Shown: in pieces, positions 33,993 to 41,421 of the stretch
How positions within the stretch are numbered: the first letter of the stretch is position 1
Layout of the letters: every line of letters begins with the position of its first letter
Source of the DNA: Paracidovorax wautersii
GTDB taxonomy: Bacteria; Pseudomonadota; Gammaproteobacteria; Burkholderiales; Burkholderiaceae_C
Assembly (NCBI RefSeq): GCF_900113035.1
Contig: NZ_FONX01000002.1
Span: 248,001 to 312,000, forward strand
DNA length: 64,000 nt
Reading direction: 5' to 3'
Translations under genes and position numbers: made by a program
The notes under the pieces: generated by a model
What the model saw: only the letters and a program-made list of their open reading frames with translations
Database searches by the model: none
Told to the model about the DNA's origin: nothing

Positions 33993-34370
33993 TCACCGCA
34001 GCACGTAGCTGGCCAGCACCGCCTGCACTTCGTAGATGCTGAGCCGCTTGTTGAACTGCTTTTGCACGGGCACGGCGGTGCCCGAGATCCAGATCTTCAG
34101 CTCTGCATCCAGATCGAAGGTGCCGGCCGTCTCCACGCTGAAATGCGTGATGCTGCGGTAGGGGATGGAGTGGTAGGACACCTTGCTGCCCGTGAGCCCC
34201 TGCTTGTCCACGAGCACGAAGCGCTTGTCGGTGAAGACGAAGTAGTCGCGGATCAGCTGATAGGCGTGTTCCACCTTTTCGCCGGGCGCCAGGATCTGCG
34301 CGAACTCCTGCTGGATGGTCTGCGGATCGATCTTGGAAGCGTTGCCGAGCATGCCGTCGAGAAGGCCCAT
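33993..34370 (-). CDS. Bacterial PH-domain (bPH) protein
   Basis: A 125-aa protein with one bacterial pleckstrin-homology-like domain: LAPGEKVEHAYQLIRDYFVFTDKRFVLVDKQGLTGSKVSYHSIPYRSITHFSVETAGTFDLDAELKIWI. The phrase FTDKRFVLVDKQG with SYHSIPYRSI is the signature of the YvbH-like/bPH_1 group. Function not established. Start at 34370 (MGLLDGMLGN) from homology; the frame is open further upstream. Confidence 0.85.
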   Translation of the reverse strand: MGLLDGMLGNASKIDPQTIQQEFAQILAPGEKVEHAYQLIRDYFVFTDKRFVLVDKQGLTGSKVSYHSIPYRSITHFSVETAGTFDLDAELKIWISGTAVPVQKQFNKRLSIYEVQAVLASYVLR

Positions 34371-34704
34371 GGTGCGTTGTCCTTGGAGTGGGTTGGAAAG
34401 AAGGGCGCTGGCCCTGCGCCATCGGCGATAGCCGATCGCCGGTCGCTGGGCGGGCGCAGCCATTGTGCGGCCGCGGCACCCGGCCGCTCCCGGTCGTCTT
34501 CTTTCCCTGCCTCTCGCGCCGGCTCCGGCCATATGCAGAAAACGTGCTTGGGTGCGCCCAATCGTTCTAACCATGCCGCGCACGCCGCACTTACGCTCCG
34601 ATCCATATGCATGAAGTCGCCAGGCCCCATGGCCGTACCGGCGCCGCCCTCGCGGCAGCCAGGGGCCGGCCGGAGTCCCATCGTTCGTAAAGGAAACCCC
34701 CGAC
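34371..34704. other. 334-bp intergenic region
   Basis: No gene seen. It must carry the divergent promoters of the PH-domain gene and the ABM/monooxygenase operon. A small inverted repeat, ATCGGC-GATA-GCCGAT, lies at 34421-34436. The right-hand part (34540-34640) is locally A/T-richer. Confidence 0.5.
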
Positions 34705-35058
34705 ATGTCCAGCTCTTCGCAATCGCTGACCGCCGCATCCGCCCAGGGCAAGAAGGCCCAGGCACTGAACCACGGCCTGCTCGTCACCCTCGACGCCAAG
34801 GCCGGCAAGCAGGACCAGGTCGCCACGCTGCTCAGCAATGCGCTGAATGCGGCGGCGCGCGAATCCGGCACCGTCACCTGGTACGCCTACCGCATCACCG
34901 ACACGAAGTTCGGCATCTTCGACACCTTCGTCGATGAGCACTCGCGGCATGCCCACCTGCAGGGCGACATCGCCAGGGCGCTCGAACAGGTCGGTGCCGA
35001 CGTGCTCGACGGCGCGCCGCAGATCCAGCCCATCTCCATCGTCGCCGCCAAGATCTGA
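34705..35058 (+). CDS. Stand-alone antibiotic biosynthesis monooxygenase (ABM) domain protein
   Basis: A 117-aa protein with one dimeric alpha/beta-barrel ABM domain: HGLLVTLDAKAGKQDQVATLL, TVTWYAYRITDTKFGIFDTFVDEHSRHAHLQGDIARALEQ. ABM proteins include cofactor-free quinol monooxygenases and small regulators. It is visibly homologous to the C-terminal domain of the monooxygenase encoded 45 bp downstream (GLLVTL, WYA(Y/F)+I, GI(F/Y)DTF, H.QG.I). It starts with a Ser/Gln/Lys-rich 20-residue leader and follows AAAGGAAACC, a good ribosome binding site. Confidence 0.87.
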   Translation: MSSSSQSLTAASAQGKKAQALNHGLLVTLDAKAGKQDQVATLLSNALNAAARESGTVTWYAYRITDTKFGIFDTFVDEHSRHAHLQGDIARALEQVGADVLDGAPQIQPISIVAAKI

Positions 35059-35103
35059 GCGGCCTCTCCCTGAACCCCTTTGCGCCTCTCCCCGGAAAAC
35101 ACC

Positions 35104-36861
35104 ATGTCCCAGAAGACAAGCCAACGCGACCCCATCCTGCTGAGTGCCTTCGACATGCACTGCGTCGTGCACCAAAACCCCGGCATGTGGCGTTACCCGG
35201 GTGACCAGACGCACAACTACAAGGACATCGAGTACTGGGTCGATATGGCCAAGGTGCTGGAGCAGGGCGGCTTCGACACCCTGTTCATCGCCGACGTGCT
35301 GGGCTTCTACGACGTCTATGGCGGCAACCGCGATGCGGCCCTGCGCACCGCCGCGCAGGCCCCGGTCGGCGATCCGCTGATGACCATCGCCGCCATGGCC
35401 GCCGCCACCAAGCGCCTGAGCTTCGGCGCCACCGTGTCGCTGACCTACGAGCTGCCCTACAAGTTCGCCAAGACCATGACCACGCTGGACCACCTCACCA
35501 AGGGCCGCGTGGCGTGGAACATCGTCACCTCCTACCAGCAGAGCGCCGCCGTCAACCTCGGGCTCGACCAGCAGATCGAGCATGACGAGCGCTACAACAT
35601 CGCCGACGAATTCATGGAGGTCTGCTACAAGCTCTGGGAAGGCTCGTGGGAAGACGATGCCGTCGTGCGCGACGTGGAGCGCGGCGTCTATACCGAGCCG
35701 TCGAAAGTCCACGACATCCGCCACGAAGGCAAGTACTTCAAGGTGCCCGGCGCGCACCTGTGCGAGCCCTCGCCGCAGCGCACGCCCTTCCTCTTCCAGG
35801 CCGGCGCCTCCGCGCGGGGCCGCAACTTCGCCGCCACGCATGCCGAGGCCGTGTTCCTGATTGGCACCAACCCCAAGGACCTGCGCCCCATCGTGGACCA
35901 GTACCGCATGATGGCCGCGCAGCAGGGGCGCGATCCGCGCAGCCTGAAGATCATCATCATGCTCACGCCCATCGTGGCGGAGACCGACGAGCTCGCGCAG
36001 CAGAAGCTCGCCACCATCAAGCAAAGCGCCCAGGTGGATGCGGCCCTGGCGCTCTGGGGCGGCTGGACGGGCATCGACCTCTCCGGCGCCGACCCCGACA
36101 AGCCGCTGGACCAGTTCCGCGGCGACGGCATCCGCGCCTTCAGCGACATGCTCACCCGCGTGGACAGCGAACTCGTCTGGACGCCGCGCCGCCTGGCCGA
36201 ATGGCTCTGCGTAGGCGGCATGAGCGCCAGTTGCGTCGGCTCGCCCCAGACCATCGTCGATCACATGGAGGAATGGCTCGAAGTGGCCGACGTGGACGGC
36301 TTCAACATCGCCCGCGTCACCAACTTCGGCACCTTCGAAGACTTCCGCGACCTGATCACGCCCGAACTGCGCAAGCGCGGCCTGATCCCGCAGGAATCGG
36401 ATCTGCGCAACCAGACCCTGCGCGAGCGCATCTATGGCCAGCCGCGCCTGCGCGACGACCACCCCGGCTCGCTCTTCAAGCACGGCCCGGCGCGCCCCGC
36501 CGCGCGGCGCGCCAACGCCCCCGTCACCCTGCGCACCTCGCCGCGCAACGTCGGCCTCTTGGTCACCCTCAAGGCCAAGCCCGACACCGTGCAGCAGCTC
36601 GAAGGCTGGCTCAAGGACATGCAGGGCCACGCGCTGGACGAGCAGGGCACCACCTCGTGGTACGCCTTCAAGATCGACGAGCACACCTACGGCATCTACG
36701 ACACCTTCCTCTCCGAAGAAGGGCGCGAGCAGCACGTCCACGGGCAGATCGTGAAGTCGCTGCGCAAGGAGCAGCACGACATGCTGGCCGTGCCGCCCGA
36801 GATCCGGCAGGTGGACCTGCTGGCGGTGAAGAGCGCGCCGGCCTGGGGCCTGGGCGTTTGA
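35104..36861 (+). CDS. NtaA/SnaA-type FMN-dependent monooxygenase fused to an ABM domain
   Basis: A 585-aa protein. Residues 1-455 are a bacterial luciferase-like NtaA/SnaA/DszA monooxygenase (WVDMAKVLEQGGFDTLFIADVLGFYDVYGG, KTMTTLDHLTKGRVAWNIVTSYQQSAAVNLG, FQAGASARGRNFAATHAEAVFL, DVDGFNIARVTNFGTFEDFRDLI). A linker of about 25 residues leads to a C-terminal ABM domain (about 480-580: NVGLLVTLKAKPDTVQQLEGWL, TTSWYAFKIDEHTYGIYDTFLSEEGREQH). Relatives use FMNH2 and oxygen to oxidise chelators, sulfides or thiophenes. The extra ABM domain, beside a free ABM paralogue, is unusual. Needs a separate flavin reductase. Confidence 0.9.
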   Translation: MSQKTSQRDPILLSAFDMHCVVHQNPGMWRYPGDQTHNYKDIEYWVDMAKVLEQGGFDTLFIADVLGFYDVYGGNRDAALRTAAQAPVGDPLMTIAAMAAATKRLSFGATVSLTYELPYKFAKTMTTLDHLTKGRVAWNIVTSYQQSAAVNLGLDQQIEHDERYNIADEFMEVCYKLWEGSWEDDAVVRDVERGVYTEPSKVHDIRHEGKYFKVPGAHLCEPSPQRTPFLFQAGASARGRNFAATHAEAVFLIGTNPKDLRPIVDQYRMMAAQQGRDPRSLKIIIMLTPIVAETDELAQQKLATIKQSAQVDAALALWGGWTGIDLSGADPDKPLDQFRGDGIRAFSDMLTRVDSELVWTPRRLAEWLCVGGMSASCVGSPQTIVDHMEEWLEVADVDGFNIARVTNFGTFEDFRDLITPELRKRGLIPQESDLRNQTLRERIYGQPRLRDDHPGSLFKHGPARPAARRANAPVTLRTSPRNVGLLVTLKAKPDTVQQLEGWLKDMQGHALDEQGTTSWYAFKIDEHTYGIYDTFLSEEGREQHVHGQIVKSLRKEQHDMLAVPPEIRQVDLLAVKSAPAWGLGV

Positions 36862-37054
36862 GGCCGTTGCTCCATCCGCCCACCACGCCCGCGCGTGGGC
36901 GGCGGATGCCGATCGGCGTGTGAGGCTGCGAGCCCCCGCAAGAGGGGCATGCGGGTTTGTCCTGAATCGCTTTTTGCGTTGCCGCAAACGCGGCGCAGGC
37001 ACGCGGGCTTACCCTCCGGGAGCGCCCATGCAGGCGCTATGGAGGACTCCCCAC

Positions 37055-37360
37055 ATGAAGAAAAAGTTGATCCTGATCGCCGCCATGTCGCTGTGCGCGA
37101 TCGCTTCGGCCAAGGGCCACGGCGGTGGCGGCAGCCACTACGGCAGCCATGGCAGCAGCAGCCACGGCGGCAGCCATTCCAGCCATGCCGGCACATCGTC
37201 GATCGGCAGCAGCCATTCGGTCAGCGGCTACACCCGCAAGGACGGCACCTATGTGGCACCCAGCCATGCCACGAACCCGAACCAGACGGCGCACGACAAC
37301 TGGACCACGAAGGGCAACACAAACCCCTACACCGGCAAAGACGGGACGAGGGAGCCATGA
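37055..37360 (+). CDS. Small secreted Gly/Ser/His-rich protein
   Basis: A 101-aa protein: signal peptide MKKKLILIAAMSLCAIASA, then a low-complexity Gly/Ser/His tract (GGGGSHYGSHGSSSHGGSHSSHAG), and a conserved-looking end, SGYTRKDGTYVAPSHATNPNQTAHDNW and GNTNPYTGKDGTREP. The YVxPSxxTNPNxTxxDNWxTKGNxNPYTGKxGT ending recurs in many proteobacterial exported proteins of unknown function. It overlaps the next small gene by 4 bp (ATGA). Confidence 0.75.
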   Translation: MKKKLILIAAMSLCAIASAKGHGGGGSHYGSHGSSSHGGSHSSHAGTSSIGSSHSVSGYTRKDGTYVAPSHATNPNQTAHDNWTTKGNTNPYTGKDGTREP

Positions 37361-37584
37361 AGCGCCGCTTCCTCGGTGTGGCGCTGATCGCGGGGCTGCT
37401 GGGCGCCGTGGCGGGTGAGGCCCAGGCCCGCGGCGGCCGGCGCGGCGGCTCGTCTTCCCACCGTGGCCGGGCCTCGTTCGCGGGCGGCGGGGGTGGCGGC
37501 GGTGGCAGCGGCGGGGGCTGCGGCTCGCGTGGCGGCCCGGGCTACCGCAAGGCCAACGGCAAGTGCGCCAGCCATCGCGATTGA
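37357..37584 (+). CDS. Small secreted Gly-rich protein
   Basis: A 75-aa protein with a signal peptide (MKRRFLGVALIAGLLGAVAGEAQA), a Gly/Arg/Ser-rich body and a C-terminal CGSRGGPGYRKANGKCASHRD with two cysteines. The ATGA overlap with the preceding gene argues that both are real and co-translated. No function can be named. Confidence 0.65.
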   Translation: MKRRFLGVALIAGLLGAVAGEAQARGGRRGGSSSHRGRASFAGGGGGGGGSGGGCGSRGGPGYRKANGKCASHRD

Positions 37585-37753
37585 TCCCCATGATTCGTTC
37601 CTGAGCATCTGCCTGGCGGCAGCGTGGCGTGTGTGCGCTCCGCCAGGTTCACAGGGGCACCGCGGAAATATGCATCACGCGGCATCCCGGCGGCGCCTTG
37701 CCGCTTTGCCACACCGCCACGGCCGCGCAGTGCCTCAGAGCATCACCGCATCG

Positions 37754-38107
37754 CTACGCATAGTGCGGGCCGTCGTGCCACGCGTCCCGCAGCGGGCCGG
37801 CCGTGACGGCCTTGACCTCTTCCCGGGCCGACAGCCAGGCCGACACGGCTTCGCGGTCGTCCTCGGTGGCGGAGCCGCGTCCCCAGCGCGAGACGAAGCC
37901 CCCGCCCACGCTGCCGCCATAGGCCAGGCCGCGCGCCTCGATCGACTCATCCAGCAGCGCCGACAGCAAGGCGTTCTGCTCCTCGAAGGCCAGCGGGCGG
38001 TGCAGTTCCACGTCCACCCGAAAGCCCCATTCACGAAACTCGCCGATGCGCAGCTTCTTCCTCAGGCGCCGGCTGCGGTGGCGGGACGGGGGCGGGTTCC
38101 ATTTCAT
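37754..38107 (-). CDS. YggL family (DUF469) 50S-ribosome-binding protein
   Basis: A 117-aa protein matching YggL: SRRLRKKLRIGEFREWGFRVDVEL near the N terminus, a helix FEEQNALLSALLDESIEARGLAYGGS, and EDDREAVSAWLSAREEVKAVTAGPLRDAWHD at the end. YggL binds the 50S subunit; its precise role is open. The ATG at 38107 is used; the frame is open upstream without similarity. 37585-37753 holds nothing I can support. Confidence 0.85.
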   Translation of the reverse strand: MKWNPPPSRHRSRRLRKKLRIGEFREWGFRVDVELHRPLAFEEQNALLSALLDESIEARGLAYGGSVGGGFVSRWGRGSATEDDREAVSAWLSAREEVKAVTAGPLRDAWHDGPHYA

Positions 38108-38291
38108 GGCGTTGCTCCTGGGCTGGGTGCCTTCTTGCGATGGCGGAACGGGTGAACGCCTGCAGGATGCGAGGTGAGCATGACGTTTTGAAGACGTCGG
38201 GCTGGCCCCTGGCGGCAAGATATGAAGAGCGTCAACGCCGCGTGGCGTTTGCCTCGTGCTCTCCCTTGCCGCCGCATCCGCGGGGCGCGCC

Positions 38292-38816
38292 TTATTTTTC
38301 CGGCATGGCCGAGGAGTGGTGGCTCGTGATGAGCCATTGGCCGTCGATGTAATCGTAGGTATAGCTGTAGCGGGCCTTCACCACGGCCCCGGTCTTGGCG
38401 AAGGTGAAGGTATAGAGGCCTGCATCCACCGCGGTGTTGCAACCCGTCTTGATGAAGCGCTGGTTGATCTTGCCGCTCGGCTTGTCGTGCAGGAAGTGCT
38501 CGAAGTAGTCTTCCTCTTCCGCCGCCGTCATCCGCGGCTTGTTGGACACCGTCGGCAGCAGGATGGAGTTCGGCGCGTAGTTCTCCACCACCTTGTGGGC
38601 ATCGCCGGTGGCCAGCGACGCATTCCAGCGGTCGAAGAGGGCGGCCACCTGTTCGGGGGTGATGTGCTCGCAGGTCTCGGTGGTCGTGCTCGCTGCAGCG
38701 GTCTTCATGGCTGCAGGGGCTGCCGATCCGGAACTGCTCGACCCCGGCGCTGACGCGCAGGCCACCAGGGACGCGGTGCAGATCAGCGGGATGATCCGAA
38801 GGAGTGGGTGATGCAT
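38292..38816 (-). CDS. Lipoprotein-like SgcJ/EcaC (NTF2-fold) family protein
   Basis: A 174-aa protein with a lipoprotein-type signal (RIIPLICTASLVACASA), a Ser/Ala linker, then an NTF2-like domain (HITPEQVAALFDRWNASLATGDAHKVVENYAPNSILLPTVSNKPRMT, DYFEHFLHDKPSGKINQRFI, ARYSYTYDYIDGQWLITSHHSS). SgcJ/EcaC proteins are small enzymes or binding proteins of mostly unknown substrate. The ATG at 38816 gives the signal peptide. Confidence 0.8.
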   Translation of the reverse strand: MHHPLLRIIPLICTASLVACASAPGSSSSGSAAPAAMKTAAASTTTETCEHITPEQVAALFDRWNASLATGDAHKVVENYAPNSILLPTVSNKPRMTAAEEEDYFEHFLHDKPSGKINQRFIKTGCNTAVDAGLYTFTFAKTGAVVKARYSYTYDYIDGQWLITSHHSSAMPEK

Positions 38817-39244
38817 GGGATACCTCTCAACAAAGGCTGTTGTTGTTGCCGACGCGGAAATGCACGGCTTTTCTTGCCACCCCATGCCCCAACTCGCAGG
38901 CTCTGCAGTGCGATGGGCCTTGTCACTACATCCAGGAAGAAGCCCATGGCAAAGCCATGCGCACTTCTATGGAGAAGAAGAAAGGCGCATCGACGCTGAA
39001 CGGAGCAGCCAGCCAGCAAGGCTGGTGCATCAGGGGCGGCACGCCATTGAATGATTCGGCAGCAGGGCCGTCAAGGGCCTGCGGAAATGACAATCGACAC
39101 AGCGCAAGGCAGGTGCCGAATCTGGGCAGGTCGTCAACGGGCTGCATGGCCGGGCGAGCGTCATGGGCCCCGGCTCGCTTGCCGAATCGAAAGCAGCCCT
39201 GGCGCGGGGATGACGGCCTTCGGGCCCCACGCCATCCCCGCCAA
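38817..39244. other. 428-bp region without a supported gene
   Basis: No reading frame here shows a family pattern. It separates the lipoprotein gene from the tail-collar gene, and base composition begins to fluctuate here, marking the left side of the accessory stretch. Confidence 0.5.
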
Positions 39245-39487
39245 CTATTGCCTGCTCGGGAAGATGCCTTCCATGCAGATGCAATACACGGAGCCGGCGA
39301 CCGGTTCCTTGCCCTTCAGGTTGGGCAGCGCGAAATGGGTTTTTCCGTCACCCCCGTAGGTCGTCCCCAGCAGGGAAAAGACCGCCATGTATTGGTTGAT
39401 CGGAAGGCTTCTTCCGTCGCAGATCATCCAGCCGCTGGGTTCGAAGCCGAAGGCGAAGAGCTGGATTTGTCCAAGAATCGGGTCCAT
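39245..39487 (-). CDS. Small phage tail-collar domain protein
   Basis: An 80-aa protein that is almost entirely one Tail Collar (Mdp-type) module: GQIQLFAFGFEPSGWMICDGRSLPINQYMAVFSLLGTTYGGDGKTHFALPNLKGKEPV. The WxxCDGRxLPINxxxxLFSLLGTTYGGDGxxxFxLPNLxG line is the defining motif. Such short copies occur alone in bacterial genomes; no other phage structural gene is beside it. Full-length relatives are about 170 aa, so this may be a truncated or minimal form. Confidence 0.8.
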   Translation of the reverse strand: MDPILGQIQLFAFGFEPSGWMICDGRSLPINQYMAVFSLLGTTYGGDGKTHFALPNLKGKEPVAGSVYCICMEGIFPSRQ

Positions 39488-39596
39488 GGGGTTTCCTTTG
39501 TGTCGTCATGCACGGATGCAAATGCCGCCGAGCGCCCCTTGTGCGGGGTGCCTGGGTTGTACGGTCAGCGGCCCGCCGCCGCAAGCTCGGTAACCT

Positions 39597-40286
39597 TCAG
39601 GCGGCCACCCCGAACAGGGCGCCCACTCCAGCGGTCAGCCCCATGGCCAAGGCGCCCCAGAAGCTCACGCGCAGGGCCGATGCGAGCAAAGGCGCACCTC
39701 CGGCGCGCGCCGCAATCACCCCGAGGAACGCGAGGAAGAAGAGCGAGCTCGCCGCAAGCCCCCACATGAGCGCGGCAGCGGGCAGCAGCAGAACCATCAG
39801 CAGGGGCAGCAAGGCGCCCGCAGCAAAGGTACTGGCCGAGGCGAGCGCCGCCTGCACGGGTTTGGCGGACAAGGTGTCCGAGATGCCGAGCTCGTCCCGC
39901 GCATGCGCGGCCAGCGCGTCATGCGCCATCAGCTGCGTCGCAACGCGCGACGCCAGCGCCTCATCGAGCCCGCGCTTGATGTAGATCGCGACCAGCTCCG
40001 CATGCTCCTGAGCGGGGTTGTCCGCCAGTTCCGCCTGCTCGCGGATCAGATCGGCGCTCTCGGTATCGGCCTGGGAACTGACGGACACATACTCGCCCGC
40101 CGCCATCGACATGGCCCCCGCCACGAGGCTGGCAACGCCTGTCATGAGAATCGTCCGGGTGCCGGCCCCCGTCGCCGCGACGCCCAGGACCAGGCTGGCC
40201 GTGGAGACGATTCCGTCATTGGCACCGAGAACGGCAGCGCGCAGCCAGCCGGTTCGGTGCGTTCTGTGCCGTTCGCTGTGCCTCAT
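39597..40286 (-). CDS. VIT1/CCC1 family iron/manganese transporter
   Basis: A 229-aa membrane protein: RAAVLGANDGIVSTASLVLGVAATG (first helix with the Asn-Asp metal site), SLVAGAMSMAAGEYVSVSSQADTESADL, and a cytoplasmic metal-binding helix pair (EHAELVAIYIKRGLDEALASRVATQLM). Three C-terminal membrane helices follow. VIT1/CCC1 proteins move Fe(II) or Mn(II) out of the cytoplasm. The start at 40286 fits the family. Confidence 0.9.
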   Translation of the reverse strand: MRHSERHRTHRTGWLRAAVLGANDGIVSTASLVLGVAATGAGTRTILMTGVASLVAGAMSMAAGEYVSVSSQADTESADLIREQAELADNPAQEHAELVAIYIKRGLDEALASRVATQLMAHDALAAHARDELGISDTLSAKPVQAALASASTFAAGALLPLLMVLLLPAAALMWGLAASSLFFLAFLGVIAARAGGAPLLASALRVSFWGALAMGLTAGVGALFGVAA

Positions 40287-40493
40287 GGGAGCCCCTGGTT
40301 GGTTGGGTGAATGGCTCACGAAACGCTTCTGGCGTCGTCGCCGCATCTTGCCGTACTGCACTTGCCGCCGTACGAGCTAGCAGCCCTCAGCGAAGTTCGG
40401 AGTATGGGCTTGATCTGCGCCAGTCAGCGCTGGCGGCAAATGTTCCGGTGATGTCGTTTATCTCTGTCTTTGGCTTTTGGCTGGAAATTCCGG

Positions 40494-40859
40494 TCAGATT
40501 TTGGTCGAGGCATTTCGAATGTACCGAACGGAGAACCAGAGCATTGGAAGTGCTGCGGCGGAGAACAATGCAATGGGCCGAAGATATGCTGTGACCAGGG
40601 GCAATAGGCTTTCGCCTCCGGTTCTGAAATGTCCATCGGTGGACGTTGAGTTGCCTGGAGAGACTATTAAATCCATGCTGACGACGGTGGGTGCGGCTAG
40701 GTAGAAGACTGCACCGTACAGCACGTAAAGCGCGATAGTGCTAGATATAAAGAATAATCGTGCTTTTGATGTTTGCTGCCTCACAATCCTTGAAGCAGCT
40801 AGCGCAAATATGGCCGGTAAACCTATGAGTATTAAGGTGTCAAGTAGTTCGAAAATCAT
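40494..40859 (-). CDS. Small membrane protein of unknown function
   Basis: A 121-aa protein with three or four hydrophobic segments (FELLDTLILIGLPAIFALAASRIV, RLFFISSTIALYVLYGAVFYLAAP, LRPIALFSAAALPMLWFSVRYI). I recognise no family. Codon use is visibly A/T-richer than the flanking chromosome, like the integron cassettes to the right and on the same strand. It may be a remnant cassette gene, but no attC site flanks it. Confidence 0.55.
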   Translation of the reverse strand: MIFELLDTLILIGLPAIFALAASRIVRQQTSKARLFFISSTIALYVLYGAVFYLAAPTVVSMDLIVSPGNSTSTDGHFRTGGESLLPLVTAYLRPIALFSAAALPMLWFSVRYIRNASTKI

Positions 40860-40944
40860 TGTTGTGCGAGCGGATGATTTTGTCTTGGTTTTGATGCTCA
40901 GATGTGTCTAGTAAGCTCGGGGCGATTCAGGTGCGGGCAAAGAG

Positions 40945-41130
40945 ATACAGGGGGTGCGCCAATGGGCGCTGGAGGGGCAGGGGCGAAACAACCACAACGA
41001 GGCTATCTGCGCGCTGGCCAATAAGCTCGCGCGCATCTGCTATACGACGCTGCGCGATCACAAGCCGTTTGATGAGGCAGCCAGGTTGATCCGGAAAGAA
41101 AGCCGCCAAAGCTTTGCGATGCCAAACTGA
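40945..41130 (+). pseudogene. IS110-family transposase remnant (3' end)
   Basis: One frame reads VRQWALEGQGRNNHNEAICA, then LANKLARICYTTLRDHKPFD and SFAMPN before the stop at 41128. NxAxxALANKLARIxYxxLRD is the C-terminal signature of IS110-group transposases. Nothing upstream continues the protein, so only about 60 codons remain. 41131-41414 to its right shows no gene. Confidence 0.7.
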
Positions 41131-41414
41131 TAAAATGTACTCCACGCCAAAGCCAGAATTGATTCACCACTTGCGATGGGTTTGATCGGCCATCATGGCC
41201 AACCGGGTTACTCCCACACCGCACTACGCCGATAAATATTCCGGCAGCTTGCCTGCCGCTTGTATCGTGTGGCGACGCGATGACGCAGATTCTATGTCGG
41301 CACGGACCACCGCAGAGTCCACTACAGATGGCGGATATACGACTGCAGCTGCTCTACCCTCTGATCCCCAATCGGTCAGGCTCTTTCTGTTGTAGGGGAG
41401 TCTATATACGAGGG

Positions 41415-41421
41415 GTTAGGC
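41415..41421 (-). other. Lone attC R'' box at the end of the cassette array
   Basis: Minus-strand GCCTAAC, whose TAA is the stop codon of the ATPase gene, as often happens in cassettes. No L'' box and no matching GTTRRRY follow within several hundred bases, so the attC site has been cut just after its first box, probably when the IS110-related DNA arrived. Confidence 0.55.

Noticed and set aside
34421-34436. ATCGGC/GCCGAT hairpin as a terminator
   Set aside because: Short stem and no T-run on either side; it lies between divergent genes where a terminator is not expected.
39245-39487. Prophage in the 38-40 kb region
   Set aside because: Only the tail-collar module is phage-like; no portal, terminase, capsid or integrase genes lie around it. 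The IntI at 43557 is of the integron type.
40860-41414. A complete insertion sequence next to the cassette array
   Set aside because: Only the last 60 transposase codons are visible, without inverted ends or a 5' part.
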